Notes: generated by a model not told the origin, from the letters alone. A stretch of 64,000 nt of DNA from Tunicatimonas pelagia (GCF_030506325.1 NZ_CP120683.1:3795001-3859000), one strand, 5' to 3'. Positions 51,150-61,202 are shown, counted from the stretch's first letter. A program made the numbers and translations.

Positions 51150-54122
51150 ATGAATCTGGAAAAACTGGCTGAGCAACTTCAAGGAGAGTTATTTACCGAC
51201 CATGCTATGCGTACGCTGTACGCTACGGATGCGTCGGCTTACCAAGAAATGCCTCTGGCCGTAGCAGTTCCAGAAACCGAAGCCGATATTGCTACGCTTG
51301 TCCGGTTTGCGAATCGCTACCGTACTTCATTAATTCCGCGGGCAGCCGGTACTTCCCTGGCCGGGCAGGTGGTTGGCAATGGTATTGTTGTGGACATTTC
51401 TCAGAAGTTTACCGATATACTGGAAGTAGACCTGCACGAACACTGGGTGCGGGTGCAACCTGGGGTTATCCGCGATGATCTAAATAAATATCTAGAAAAA
51501 TACGAATTGTTCTTCGGTCCTGAGACCTCCACCGCCAACCGCGCCATGATTGGAGGCATGATGGGTAATAATTCTTGTGGTTTGCATTCACCCATCTACG
51601 GAACTACCCGAGAGCACGTGTTAGAAGTTCGTGCCATTCTGAGCGATGGTAGCTTCACCGAGTTTAAGCCCCTCACTCCCGAAGAATTTGAGAAAAAATG
51701 CACGGGTGAAACGGCAGTTAGCGAACTGGAAGCCAGTATTTACCGTCAGCTACGCGATCAGCTTTCCAAAGCGGAAGTACAGCAAGAGATTCGCCAGCAA
51801 TTTCCTCGCCCCGAGATTAAACGCCGCCGGAATACGGGCTACGCCGTTGATGTGCTGCTAGATAGTGAAGTATTTGGTGGAACCGATGTATTCAATCTCT
51901 GTAAGTTGCTCAGTGGTTCCGAAGGTTCACTGGCATTTATCACTGAGATCAAGCTAAACTGCTTGCCACTGCCTCCCAAAGAAATAGGGTTGGCCTGTCC
52001 GCACTTTCATTCTATTGACGCAAGTTTACGGGCTAATATTATCGCGATGAAGCACGGTGCCGGAGCTTCGGAGCTGATGGATCACCATATTATTGAGCGC
52101 ACCCGCGCTCACCAAGAGTATCGCAAAAATGCCTACTTCATTGAGGGTGAACCCAAAGCGGTGCTGATGATTGAGTTTGCCCGCGACACCCGCGAAGAAG
52201 TTGATGCTGCTATTGAGGCCATGTACGCTGAAATGAAAGCGGAGGGCTACGGTTATCACTTTCCGGTGCTCTACGACGAAGATACCAAGACTGCCTGGAA
52301 TGTACGTAAAGCTGGTTTAGGTTTGTTAGGAAATGTAGTCGGTGATTTTAAGGCGCAACCAGTAATTGAAGATACTGCTGTAGCCGTAGAAGACTTACCC
52401 GACTATATTGCGGAGTTTAATGAAACACTGGAAAAATACGGACTATCCTGCGTTCACTATGCCCACGCGGGCGATGGGGAACTACATTTACGCCCAATTC
52501 TGAATTTAAAGTTGGAAGAAGGAAATGCAATGTTCCGAACCATTGCTCAGGACATTGCCAATTTGGTAAAAAAATACCGGGGCTCGCTAAGCGGTGAGCA
52601 CGGCGACGGGCGACTGCGAGCCGAATTCATCCAGCAGATGATTGGCGATAAGAACTACGAACTAATCCGGGAGATTAAACACACCTGGGATCCCAATACT
52701 ATTTTCAATCCTGGTAAAATTGTGGATGCTCCGCCCATGAACCGCCAACTTCGGTACATGCCCGATCACCCTACTCCCGAGATTGAAACCGTACTGGACT
52801 TTAGTCAGAACCAAGGTGTTTTGCGGGCTACGGAACAGTGTAACGGCTCCGGCGATTGTCGCAAAACCCACTTAAGCGGGGGAACGATGTGCCCCAGCTA
52901 CATGGCTACCCGTCGGGAGAAAGATACTACCCGCGCCCGCGCCAATATTCTTCGTCATTTTCTAACCAATTCCAACCAATCGAATCGTTTTGCTCACGAT
53001 GAAATCAAGGAAGTGATGGATTTGTGTCTGTCGTGCAAGGGCTGTAAAGCCGAATGTCCTTCTAACGTAGATGTAGGCAAAATGAAAGCAGAGTTCTTGC
53101 AGCATTATTACGACGAAAAAGGAATTCCGCTACAAACGCGAATCATTGCGAATTTCACTAAACTTACGGCGCTAGCTGCTTATACGCCTCGTCTCTACAA
53201 CTGGGCCGTCACGAATCCGCTTATCGGCGGGGTAATTAAACAGGTAAATGGCTTTGCCCAAAGACGCTCGCTACCGTTACTTCATAAAACGACCTTACGC
53301 AAATGGTACGATGCCCAGCAACCTATGGTAAGCAGCAGTGGCTTATCGGTGAGTTCACCCGAAATACCCACCGTTGTTTCCGAAGCTACCAAAGGTAAAG
53401 TGTACTTCTTTTGCGATGAGTTCACCAACTACAACGACACTGAAATTGGCATCAAAGCAATTCAGTTGCTAGAGAAGTTGGGTTACGAAGTAGAAATTCC
53501 GAAGCATGAGGAAAGCGGACGGACGTTCCTTTCTAAAGGGTTAATTCGGCAGGCACAGGGCATTGCCCGAAAAAATATTGCTTTACTAAAAGATGTAGTA
53601 AGTGAAGAAACTCCCATTGTTGGAGTAGAACCGTCGGCTATTTTAACCTTGCGTGATGAATACGTAGACCTAACTCGGGGCGAGGAACAACAAACTGCCC
53701 AGCGTATTGCAGCGCATACCTATACCTTCGACGAGTTTATTGCCCGGGAAATTGACCGAGGAAATATCACCAAAGATGACTTTACCACCGAACCGCGGTT
53801 GATTAAGCTACATGGTCACTGCCACCAAAAGGCGTTGTCATCAATGGTGCCTACCAAGAAAATGCTGACGCTACCTGAGAACTACCAAATGCACATGATC
53901 CCTTCGGGATGCTGTGGTATGGCGGGTTCGTTTGGTTACGAGAAAGATAAGTACGAAGTATCTATGCAGATTGGAGAACTAGTGCTATTTCCTATTGTGC
54001 GCGAGCAACCAGAAGAGGTAATTATTGCGGCTCCCGGAACCAGTTGCCGCCATCAGATTAAAGACGGTACCGGTCGGGTTGCGCTCCATCCGGCGGAGGT
54101 TTTGTACGATGCATTGAAGTAG
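51150..54122 (+). CDS. FAD- and Fe-S-binding D-2-hydroxyacid/D-lactate dehydrogenase, YdiJ-like
   Basis: The 990-residue protein is a fusion. The first half is a FAD_binding_4 domain with VRFANRYRTSLIPRAAGTSLAGQVVGNG followed by an FAD-oxidase C domain (CVHYAHAGDGELHLRP, GSLSGEHGDGRL). The middle carries two Fe-S sites: CNGSGDCRKTHLSGGTMCPSYMATR and CLSCKGCKAECPSN. The C-terminal third has CCG motifs GHCHQKALSSM and PSGCCGMAGSFGYEKD. The layout matches YdiJ-type D-2-hydroxyglutarate or D-lactate dehydrogenases that feed electrons to the quinone pool. Substrate not certain. Transcribed alone; converges with DUF427. Confidence 0.93.
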   Translation: MNLEKLAEQLQGELFTDHAMRTLYATDASAYQEMPLAVAVPETEADIATLVRFANRYRTSLIPRAAGTSLAGQVVGNGIVVDISQKFTDILEVDLHEHWVRVQPGVIRDDLNKYLEKYELFFGPETSTANRAMIGGMMGNNSCGLHSPIYGTTREHVLEVRAILSDGSFTEFKPLTPEEFEKKCTGETAVSELEASIYRQLRDQLSKAEVQQEIRQQFPRPEIKRRRNTGYAVDVLLDSEVFGGTDVFNLCKLLSGSEGSLAFITEIKLNCLPLPPKEIGLACPHFHSIDASLRANIIAMKHGAGASELMDHHIIERTRAHQEYRKNAYFIEGEPKAVLMIEFARDTREEVDAAIEAMYAEMKAEGYGYHFPVLYDEDTKTAWNVRKAGLGLLGNVVGDFKAQPVIEDTAVAVEDLPDYIAEFNETLEKYGLSCVHYAHAGDGELHLRPILNLKLEEGNAMFRTIAQDIANLVKKYRGSLSGEHGDGRLRAEFIQQMIGDKNYELIREIKHTWDPNTIFNPGKIVDAPPMNRQLRYMPDHPTPEIETVLDFSQNQGVLRATEQCNGSGDCRKTHLSGGTMCPSYMATRREKDTTRARANILRHFLTNSNQSNRFAHDEIKEVMDLCLSCKGCKAECPSNVDVGKMKAEFLQHYYDEKGIPLQTRIIANFTKLTALAAYTPRLYNWAVTNPLIGGVIKQVNGFAQRRSLPLLHKTTLRKWYDAQQPMVSSSGLSVSSPEIPTVVSEATKGKVYFFCDEFTNYNDTEIGIKAIQLLEKLGYEVEIPKHEESGRTFLSKGLIRQAQGIARKNIALLKDVVSEETPIVGVEPSAILTLRDEYVDLTRGEEQQTAQRIAAHTYTFDEFIAREIDRGNITKDDFTTEPRLIKLHGHCHQKALSSMVPTKKMLTLPENYQMHMIPSGCCGMAGSFGYEKDKYEVSMQIGELVLFPIVREQPEEVIIAAPGTSCRHQIKDGTGRVALHPAEVLYDALK

Positions 54123-54140
54123 GAAATGCGCCCTCAGTCT

Positions 54141-54629
54141 TTACCAACCCCAGGTTCCTGCTCCGCCCTTGAATGGGCCGACGATTTCGGAGGTAATCCA
54201 GCCACCGTAGAAGTCCCCTTCTTGGGATTGCACTTGCTCATCGCCTACGTAACAAGCTTCCATTCTGCTGGGGTAAAACGCTACGTGATCTTTTAACCCT
54301 TCGTAGCCTTTCACGGGGTTGGGGTAAAACCAGGCTGCGGCCGGAGCTTCTTTTTCATCTACTCGCACGGTGTAGTAAGCCGCTCTTCCCTTGAACTCGC
54401 AGTAGGTCGTCTGAGGAAGCTGATGCAAAAATTCCATCGTAATATCTTCCGGTGGAATGTAGTATACCGGAGGGTGACTGGTTTCCAGTACTCGCTTAGC
54501 CCGATTGGTGTCGGCAATCACGGTTCCGTTAAAAACCACCCGCACATGCTTACTTACATCTTCCACCCGAGGCGGACGCGGATAATCCCACACAGATTCC
54601 TGTCCGGGTTTTGGTTTAATTCGTTTCAT
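54141..54629 (-). CDS. DUF427 domain protein
   Basis: The 162-residue soluble protein has the DUF427 core: VWDYPRPPRVEDVSKHVRVVFNGTVIADT, then YYIPPEDITMEFL, YCEFKGRAAYYTV and AAWFYPNPVKGYEGLKDHVAFYP, all strongly conserved in the family. No activity is established. The start overlaps the DUF3226 stop by 14 bp on the same strand, so it is the third gene of the ATPase operon. DUF427 occurs widely without such neighbours, so the link may be accidental. Confidence 0.92.
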   Translation of the reverse strand: MKRIKPKPGQESVWDYPRPPRVEDVSKHVRVVFNGTVIADTNRAKRVLETSHPPVYYIPPEDITMEFLHQLPQTTYCEFKGRAAYYTVRVDEKEAPAAAWFYPNPVKGYEGLKDHVAFYPSRMEACYVGDEQVQSQEGDFYGGWITSEIVGPFKGGAGTWGW

Positions 54630-55287
54630 CTTGAGTTTCGTTGAATAGCTCGTTTAGCCAACTTGCAAACTGCTGACAGAGTTTAGTATCAATATCTAAA
54701 TAGCGAGTAGTAGACTGACCGAGAGGAATGCCAGGTTTATCTTGCCAAGCAATCCAGGTATGAATAAGCGCTTTAGATCGATGCACTTCCTTGTAACGCT
54801 GAATTTCTTTCTCCTCTAATGCTTGTAAAGTTTTTTCGGCAAAAACAAGGCATTCGTCATTCTCAGGCACTAGAAGCCGCATAAAATCCTCGAGCATACC
54901 AGGGGTTTGATTGTCAGGCATGAGCCATATACCAATCTTAGAAAGCCCCAGTTCAGGGGAAGGGAGAATGGCTCCATCCGCAGGAGCAAATTCGGGCATA
55001 GCGTAGCCTAAAGGTGATAGTCTATTTTTAATTTGCTGCCAGCGATCTTTGTTCTTGTTAGGATCAGCGGTATCTCTATCTATTACAACTCCTAATGACT
55101 CTTGCCCTGATTTTTTTGCTTCTACCAGAATAGATGTTAGTAGCGTATCAACATTCTCACTCTCTTCTTTATTTCCCCTCGGCGAAATTTCGTAAATGTC
55201 TTCCATACCGAACTTTTGACGCAAAGCCAGCATGACGTGATAATCATCTTTTCCTTCAACGATTAGTAGCTTACGATGAACTGCCAT
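54616..55287 (-). CDS. DUF3226 TOPRIM-like protein paired with AAA ATPase
   Basis: The 223-residue protein has the TOPRIM opening LLIVEGKDDYHVML with E11-G12 and D14-D15, and the matching acidic loop LGVVIDRDTADPN with D70-x-D72. These are the conserved glutamate and DxD of TOPRIM nucleases such as OLD. The block SKIGIWLMPDNQTPGMLEDF is typical of DUF3226. Its ATG shares one base with the ATPase stop, so it is coupled to it. A nuclease role activated by the ATPase is inference by analogy with OLD/PARIS. Confidence 0.9.
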   Translation of the reverse strand: MAVHRKLLIVEGKDDYHVMLALRQKFGMEDIYEISPRGNKEESENVDTLLTSILVEAKKSGQESLGVVIDRDTADPNKNKDRWQQIKNRLSPLGYAMPEFAPADGAILPSPELGLSKIGIWLMPDNQTPGMLEDFMRLLVPENDECLVFAEKTLQALEEKEIQRYKEVHRSKALIHTWIAWQDKPGIPLGQSTTRYLDIDTKLCQQFASWLNELFNETQDETN

Positions 55288-56438
55288 CAGCGAGTCTCAA
55301 TATTTTGGTCAGTAGCAACTTCCAGTTCTTCAGGGCTATAAAAAATTGGCTTGATGACTTCGCCGAGTGCTGGATCGCTGAATTTTTCTAGCCGAAAATA
55401 CTGTCCTTCTGACTGATTGCCATCGTTCAGCACATTTTCAAACGCTCGGATACAATCATTACTGTGCGTAGTAGCAAACACCTGTACGTTAAGCTCTTTT
55501 GCCAGTTTGAAAATCATCCGCCACAAATCTTCCTGGACGGTGTAATGTAAGCCATTTTCAAATTCATCGATGAGCAGGTAACGCCCAATTGCATTTATCT
55601 GAGCTAAGACAATTGAGAGAATTCGGTTCATACCGTCTCCCATACTTTTTAGAGGTAATACCTCTTTTCTATTTTTGAGCTTTACTACAGCTTTTCTAGT
55701 CCTATCATTATCACCTACAAAGCCAAGTTTCTCCACATTTGGCTCAATTATTTTGAGAGCTTTGATTACGTGATCCTCTCTATCAGTCAATGCTATATTA
55801 TCCCAAAGCTTAGCATTTTCACTCTCAAAATCACTAGTTGACCTCACAAATTGAGAATCAAACTTATCTACAAATAGCTTATTTAGCTTGGCTCTGTAAT
55901 TTGCTATTGGTTTTGATAAAGGATACAAAAGATATGGTAGATCTTTCCATACTATTTTTAAGGCTGGTTTGAGTTTATTCTGATGTTTAATACGCTCCTC
56001 CTCATTTTCAACGATATGTAGATACTTTGGCAGAGATTCATTGTTATATACCCTATTTTTCTCGCCGCCGGTTTCTTCCCAAAATTCTACTATTTCTATA
56101 TTTACCTTATTGCTATGATTTTTGTCCTGAGAAAATTCGCCAATTTGAATACTAGCTGGTAAATCAAGGATTCTGTTGTGAAACAATGAAGTAAGATGTT
56201 CGAGATTAACTTCATACTCATCGTTGGACTTACCACTATTATCCTGAATTTCTCCCCGGTCTTTTATGATTTGGTATATTTCCTCTACACCTCCTTTCGA
56301 AGAATACAGCCAAACCGCTTCTAACAAAGAAGTTTTTCCAGTATTGTTTTTACCAGCGATCAAATTTACTCGAGCGAGTTTCTCAATCTCCAGACTTTTA
56401 AGATTACGGTAGTTTTTAATGCCCAATGAGTTTAGCAT
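55287..56438 (-). CDS. ABC-type AAA ATPase of a second ATPase-TOPRIM pair
   Basis: The 383-residue protein is an OLD-group ABC ATPase. Walker A GKNNTGKTS is at residues 29-37, a signature-like SMGDGM at 265-270, Walker B YLLIDEFENGLHY at 287-299, and the H-loop FATTHSNDC near 321-329. A long central insertion (about 60-260) is lysine- and isoleucine-rich and visibly AT-rich in DNA, unlike flanking aspS, which suggests horizontal acquisition. It is unrelated in detail to the ATPase at 34.4 kb, though of the same class. Confidence 0.9.
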   Translation of the reverse strand: MLNSLGIKNYRNLKSLEIEKLARVNLIAGKNNTGKTSLLEAVWLYSSKGGVEEIYQIIKDRGEIQDNSGKSNDEYEVNLEHLTSLFHNRILDLPASIQIGEFSQDKNHSNKVNIEIVEFWEETGGEKNRVYNNESLPKYLHIVENEEERIKHQNKLKPALKIVWKDLPYLLYPLSKPIANYRAKLNKLFVDKFDSQFVRSTSDFESENAKLWDNIALTDREDHVIKALKIIEPNVEKLGFVGDNDRTRKAVVKLKNRKEVLPLKSMGDGMNRILSIVLAQINAIGRYLLIDEFENGLHYTVQEDLWRMIFKLAKELNVQVFATTHSNDCIRAFENVLNDGNQSEGQYFRLEKFSDPALGEVIKPIFYSPEELEVATDQNIETR

Positions 56439-56513
56439 AACTAAAATTAGTGGCTTATTCTGCTTTGTAAACGTTTTAGAACGCTAAGTCGTTTAATCTG
56501 CCGCTGTACGCTG

Positions 56514-58274
56514 CTATTTATCCCTCTCCTTCACTTCAATCCCCAGTTCATCCAACTGCTCATCGGCAATATTTGACGGAGTGTCAATCATCACATCGCG
56601 ACCGGCGTTGTTTTTGGGGAATGCAATGTAGTCGCGGATAGAGTCGGCTCCGTCGAAGAGGGCACACATGCGGTCGAAACCGAAGGCAATACCGCCGTGG
56701 GGAGGAGCACCGTACTCAAAGGCATCCATCAGAAAGCCGAATTGCTTCTGGGCTTCTTCATCGGTAAAGCCTAGCACTTGGAACATTTTCTTTTGCAGAT
56801 CCCGGTTGTAGATTCGGATAGAGCCACCGCCAATTTCTACTCCATTAATTACCAAATCGTAAGCATTGGCCCGTACTTCGCCTGGGGCAGTATCTAGTTT
56901 CTCAACATCTTCTGGTTTAGGGGATGTGAACGGATGGTGCATGGCGTAGTAACGCTGCGATTCCTCATCCCATTCTAGCAACGGAAAATCTACCACCCAC
57001 AGTGGTTTGTACACGGACTTATCACGAAGATTTAGTTCGGAACCCAGGTGCAGCCGTAGTTCGGATAATGCTTTTCGGGTAGGGTTTTTGTCGCCGGAAA
57101 GAACCAGTAGTAAATCTCCTTCTTTCGCCTGCATAGTTTGCATCCACTGTTTTAGGTCATCCTGACTATAAAATTTGTCTACCGACGATTTAAACGTACC
57201 ATTGGCGTTACACTTTACGTAGACCAAGCCTTTGGCACCAACTTGCGGGCGTTTTACAAAATTGGTTAAAGCATCTAGCTGTTTGCGAGAGTATTCAGCA
57301 CAGCCGGACGCAACAATTCCGACGACTAGTTCGGCACTGTCAAATACATTAAACCCTTTGCCTTGAGCCACTTCATTTAGCTCCACAAAGCGCATTTCGA
57401 AGCGGGTGTCGGGTTTGTCATTACCATAGTATTTCATGACATCGGCGTAGCTCATTCGGGGAAATGCATCCGTGATCTCCAGACCTTTTACTTCCTTGAA
57501 TAGATGCTTGGTCAAGCCTTCAAACGTACTCAGAATATCTTCCTGAGTAACGAATGACATCTCACAGTCAATCTGAGTAAACTCAGGTTGGCGGTCGGCT
57601 CGTAGGTCTTCGTCGCGGAAACACTTCACAATCTGGAAGTAGCGGTCGAAGCCAGAAACCATCAGTAGTTGCTTGAACGTTTGCGGCGATTGGGGAAGGG
57701 CATAAAACTCGCCGGGGTGCATCCGGGAAGGCACTACAAAATCGCGAGCCCCTTCGGGAGTGGATTTGATCAGCACGGGAGTTTCTACCTCAATAAACTC
57801 TTGAGCGTCCAAATAGCGACGAGTTTGCTGCATCATGCGATGACGAAGCTGAAGCTTCTGGCGCACTTCGTTACGGCGCAAATCCAGGTAGCGGTACTTC
57901 ATCCGCAGGTCTTCGCCCCCATCGGTATTATCTTCAATGGTGAACGGAGGCACTTTAGAAGGATTCAGTACCTTTAAGTCGGTAACTTCAATTTCAATAT
58001 CTCCGGTAGGCAAGTCAGGGTTTTTAGAGTAGCGTTCAATTACTTTTCCGCTGGCTTTTAGCACATATTCTCGGCCTACATCCTGCGCTTGCTTAATTAG
58101 TTCGTCGGCAGTTTCTCCGTCTTTAAAAATTAGTTGGGTCAGGCCGTAGCGGTCGCGTAGGTCAATCCAGAGCACCCCACCTTTGTCGCGTTTGCGCTGC
58201 ACCCATCCGGTGAGGGTAACTTCTTCATTAGCGTTTTCTAGTCGTAATTCTCCGCAGGTGTGCGTTCGTAGCAT
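56514..58274 (-). CDS. aspS: Aspartyl-tRNA synthetase
   Basis: The 586-residue protein is the full bacterial type. The N-terminal OB-fold anticodon-binding domain contains [26 protein letters not shown]. Class II motif 2 is [21 protein letters not shown], the GAD insert is in the middle, and motif 3 is [13 protein letters not shown]. All catalytic residues are in place. A perfect -7 box (TAACTTTG) lies about 120 bp upstream. The ATPase gene follows 75 bp away in the same direction. Confidence 0.98.
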   Translation of the reverse strand: MLRTHTCGELRLENANEEVTLTGWVQRKRDKGGVLWIDLRDRYGLTQLIFKDGETADELIKQAQDVGREYVLKASGKVIERYSKNPDLPTGDIEIEVTDLKVLNPSKVPPFTIEDNTDGGEDLRMKYRYLDLRRNEVRQKLQLRHRMMQQTRRYLDAQEFIEVETPVLIKSTPEGARDFVVPSRMHPGEFYALPQSPQTFKQLLMVSGFDRYFQIVKCFRDEDLRADRQPEFTQIDCEMSFVTQEDILSTFEGLTKHLFKEVKGLEITDAFPRMSYADVMKYYGNDKPDTRFEMRFVELNEVAQGKGFNVFDSAELVVGIVASGCAEYSRKQLDALTNFVKRPQVGAKGLVYVKCNANGTFKSSVDKFYSQDDLKQWMQTMQAKEGDLLLVLSGDKNPTRKALSELRLHLGSELNLRDKSVYKPLWVVDFPLLEWDEESQRYYAMHHPFTSPKPEDVEKLDTAPGEVRANAYDLVINGVEIGGGSIRIYNRDLQKKMFQVLGFTDEEAQKQFGFLMDAFEYGAPPHGGIAFGFDRMCALFDGADSIRDYIAFPKNNAGRDVMIDTPSNIADEQLDELGIEVKERDK

Positions 58275-58599
58275 AGTTTCTTAGTTTAAGCAGTGAAGAG
58301 TCATCATTCACTTGTTTTGTCACTCGTCAATTCACTATTGGTATTCGTTTATGGTAGTTTCGCTCAACGTAGGCAGTCTAAGCGAAAACTGAAATTCAAA
58401 GTTATGCTAATTTTTTTTGGTCGTCACGGCTTTTTTTGAATTTTAATATGGCTTATCTTTCCCTCATAAAAGCCAGTCTGCTTCAGCTCCAGAGTTATGC
58501 TTAACCAGTATTCAATTCGCCGGGCTGAAATCACCGTCTATTATCACCTGTCGCATTCATTGGTTGTCTTGCTAGATTACTACAACTAACTAGACCACT
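58275..58599. other. Divergent intergenic region between aspS and the TonB-domain gene
   Basis: These 325 bases hold the aspS -7 box at 58397-58404. On the plus strand, TTTG (58435-58438) and TATCTTTC (58454-58461), separated by 15 bp, may form a weaker promoter for the TonB-domain gene. No ORF is seen. Confidence 0.5.
58397..58404 (-). promoter_or_regulatory. Candidate -7 box for aspS
   Basis: The minus strand reads TAACTTTG, an exact TAnnTTTG match about 122 bp upstream of the aspS start, leaving a leader of roughly 115 nt. No TTG lies at the normal -33 spacing. Confidence 0.4.
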
Positions 58600-59940
58600 A
58601 TGCTACCTACTACCACCATGTTTCGGATTCCGAAGCAAACCGTTTTTCTATTCGCTTGGGCATATATGCTGCTCGGAGGGTCAACCGATGGCTACGCTCA
58701 AACGCAATTACGATCATACCAGCAAATTAAGGCGGTGCTTAAGGAAATTTCAACTCAGAAAAACCAGATCGTTCGGAAGTATTACTCCAGCACCCGCGAT
58801 TTGCAACTGGCTTATAAAAAACAAATATCGTCTAGAAACGCATCAGCAAGTGCAAATGATACTTTAGCGCTGGAGGTAAAACTACTGCGTGGGGTAGCTA
58901 CTGACCAAGAATTGACTACGCTGGATAGCCTGGATGACTTACAACAACAATTGGCAACACAGCTGAAACGAGTGCCCGATCAAGGCGGAGTGTACGATAC
59001 GGTAGATGAACTGCCACAGCCCAAAAAGGGGATGGAAGACTTTTATCGTTATATTACGCAAAGTTTACGCTACCCCACCCGTGCCCGACAGAAGCAAATT
59101 GAAGGTAAAGTTTACGTACAGTTTGTTGTCAACGAATTTGGTAGTGTAGCCGATGCCAAAGTATTAAGGGGGCTAGGCGAAGGCTGCGATCGGGAAGCTC
59201 TACGGGTCGTTCATAAGTCACCCGCCTGGAAACCCGGAAAGATTGATGGCAATGCGGTGCGCTCGCGGGTTATTCTGCCAATCACTTTTCAATTACGGCA
59301 AGAAGGGAATGGTGACCCATTAGAAAACTTTGTAGTAACCACCAACAATCGGGCGCAATCATACGAAGAAATTAGACGCACCCTGCTCAAGATTAATCGG
59401 CTTAAGGCCGAGATCATGCAAAGACACTACACTAGTTCCCGCGACCTACAGTTGGCCTATCAGGCTCAGGTAGAACAAGCCTCGGCTGAGGGAGAAGAAG
59501 TTGCTGCGGATATTAGCTTGCTGGAAGGAGTGCTAACGGCGGAGGATGTAGTCCGATTGACCCGACTTGATGAAATTAGTAGTAATCTGCGGGAAAAGCT
59601 GAAGTACTACCCCAATGCCGACGGAGTATACGAAGTAGTAGATACCCCTCCGCAACCAGCCGATGGCTACACTGCGTTTTATCAGTACTTGGGCAAGCAC
59701 CTACGTTACCCAGAATCAGCAGTGGAAAACAACGTACAGGGAAAAGTATACGTACAACTGATTATTGATAAAAACGGTGAAGTGTTGTCGCGCACTATCC
59801 TGAAAGGCATTGGTTCGGGCTGTGACCGAGAAGCCCAGCGGGTGCTAAAAAGAATGCCCAATTGGAAACCAGCACTTACCGATGGTCAACCTGTGCGGGC
59901 AAAAGCGATTGTCCCCATCAGTTTTAAATTAGGCGAATGA
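58600..59940 (+). CDS. Exported protein with two tandem TonB C-terminal domains
   Basis: The 446-residue protein has a hydrophobic signal (QTVFLFAWAYMLLGG). It then has two long tandem copies of one unit, residues about 37-235 and 249-445. Each unit has a helical part (SSTRDLQLAYKKQ versus SSRDLQLAYQAQ) followed by a TonB_C domain with LRYPTRARQKQIEGKVYVQF versus LRYPESAVENNVQGKVYVQL and the GCDREA block. Both TonB domains look intact. Unlike ordinary TonB it has no N-terminal anchor with a proline-rich linker, so it may not transduce energy in the usual way. It overlaps the DUF4105 gene by 4 bp (ATGA). Confidence 0.9.
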   Translation: MLPTTTMFRIPKQTVFLFAWAYMLLGGSTDGYAQTQLRSYQQIKAVLKEISTQKNQIVRKYYSSTRDLQLAYKKQISSRNASASANDTLALEVKLLRGVATDQELTTLDSLDDLQQQLATQLKRVPDQGGVYDTVDELPQPKKGMEDFYRYITQSLRYPTRARQKQIEGKVYVQFVVNEFGSVADAKVLRGLGEGCDREALRVVHKSPAWKPGKIDGNAVRSRVILPITFQLRQEGNGDPLENFVVTTNNRAQSYEEIRRTLLKINRLKAEIMQRHYTSSRDLQLAYQAQVEQASAEGEEVAADISLLEGVLTAEDVVRLTRLDEISSNLREKLKYYPNADGVYEVVDTPPQPADGYTAFYQYLGKHLRYPESAVENNVQGKVYVQLIIDKNGEVLSRTILKGIGSGCDREAQRVLKRMPNWKPALTDGQPVRAKAIVPISFKLGE

Positions 59941-61202
59941 TCCATAAACTGAACGTTTGGATATTACTTTTTCAACTAATAAGTTACCCACTGTCGGCTC
60001 AAACCCTATCTCATCAGGCAGAGATCAGCCTTCTTACCTATTCACCTAGCAAACAGCTCTACACCGCTTTTGGGCATAATGCCATCCGAGTAAAAGACCC
60101 TGCAAATTCGATGGGCGGCATTCCGCTGGACATGGTGTACAATTATGGTACATTTGATTTTAACGAGCCAGGTTTTTACCTCAAATTTATGCGGGGTAAG
60201 CTCAATTATAGGCTGAGTGCTTACAACTTTCGCTACGTAGAGTTGGAACAGCAACAACGGCAGATGGACGTACGGGAGCAAGTTTTTGATCTAACGCTGG
60301 AGCAGAAGCAAGCACTGTTTGACTTTTTGAACGAGAATTTGCTACCTAAAAACCGCTTTTATCTGTATGATTTTTTCTACGATAACTGCGCTACCCGCAT
60401 TCGGGATGCTTTTGAGGTAGTGTTGGACGAATCCTTCCAGCTAGACACCAATTTTATTGCAGCCGAAAATCGTAAAACTTTCCGGCAGCTAGTTGACGAG
60501 TACATGGCTCCTCAGCCCTGGGGCGACTTCGGTATAGATTTGGCATTAGGGTCACAAATTGACCAACCCGTTTCGCCCTACCATTACATGTTTCTACCTG
60601 ATTATCTGGCAAAAAGCTTTGACGGTAGCACATTGACCCGGAACGGGCAGCAAATTCCTTTGGTGAAGCAGAATGCGATCATTATGACTGGGAGGCAAAC
60701 TGCGGATACTTCTCTTCCAACAACAAAGCCCCAAACGGACGTTCCTCGCTGGGCGACACCTCGCTGGGCGACACCTCGCTGGGCGACACCTCGCTGGGCG
60801 ACACCCCGCTGGACTTTCATCGGCTTATTTGCCCTATTTCTTGGTTGGACAATTCTGACTCGTAATCAAAAAACCGTTCATTGGCCGGATATTTTACTGT
60901 TCGGTGCAATTGGATTACTAGGCTCTCTTTTATTGGTTCTATGGTTAGCTACCGACCATCAGACTACTAAAGAGAATTGGAACCTGCTATGGGCACATCC
61001 GCTGCATTTGCTTACGGCTATACTTTTTACTCGTAAACAGTTAGGTATTGGCGTAAAGCTTTATTTTCTGATTAGTGGTTTCTTTTATCTAGGGCTGATT
61101 GCGGGATCAGAGGTAATTCCACAAGAATACCATCCGGCAGTAATTCCACTAATTGCTTTAATTGCGTTTCGCTACTTTTATAAGTATCATCAGGGAGAGT
61201 AG
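59937..61202 (+). CDS. DUF4105 (Lnb N-terminal-like) membrane protein
   Basis: The 421-residue protein has a signal or anchor (VWILLFQLISYPLSAQ) and a periplasmic DUF4105 domain with TAFGHNAIRVKDP, YNYGTFDFNEPGFYLKF and FYDNCATRIRDAF, in which a Cys and His may be catalytic. The C-terminus has five membrane segments from GLFALFLGWTIL to VIPLIALIAFRYF. Between the two is an in-frame tandem repeat of PRWAT. DUF4105 resembles the N-terminal domain of lacto-N-biosidase and has a papain-like arrangement in some models. Coupled to the upstream gene by an ATGA overlap. Confidence 0.88.
   Translation: MIHKLNVWILLFQLISYPLSAQTLSHQAEISLLTYSPSKQLYTAFGHNAIRVKDPANSMGGIPLDMVYNYGTFDFNEPGFYLKFMRGKLNYRLSAYNFRYVELEQQQRQMDVREQVFDLTLEQKQALFDFLNENLLPKNRFYLYDFFYDNCATRIRDAFEVVLDESFQLDTNFIAAENRKTFRQLVDEYMAPQPWGDFGIDLALGSQIDQPVSPYHYMFLPDYLAKSFDGSTLTRNGQQIPLVKQNAIIMTGRQTADTSLPTTKPQTDVPRWATPRWATPRWATPRWATPRWTFIGLFALFLGWTILTRNQKTVHWPDILLFGAIGLLGSLLLVLWLATDHQTTKENWNLLWAHPLHLLTAILFTRKQLGIGVKLYFLISGFFYLGLIAGSEVIPQEYHPAVIPLIALIAFRYFYKYHQGE
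60744..60812 (+). repeat. In-frame 15-bp minisatellite encoding PRWAT
   Basis: Four perfect copies of CCTCGCTGGGCGACA (60744-60803) are followed by a partial fifth copy. They encode consecutive PRWAT units in the loop between the periplasmic and membrane parts of the DUF4105 protein. The unit length is a multiple of three, so copy-number changes keep the frame. Confidence 0.92.
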
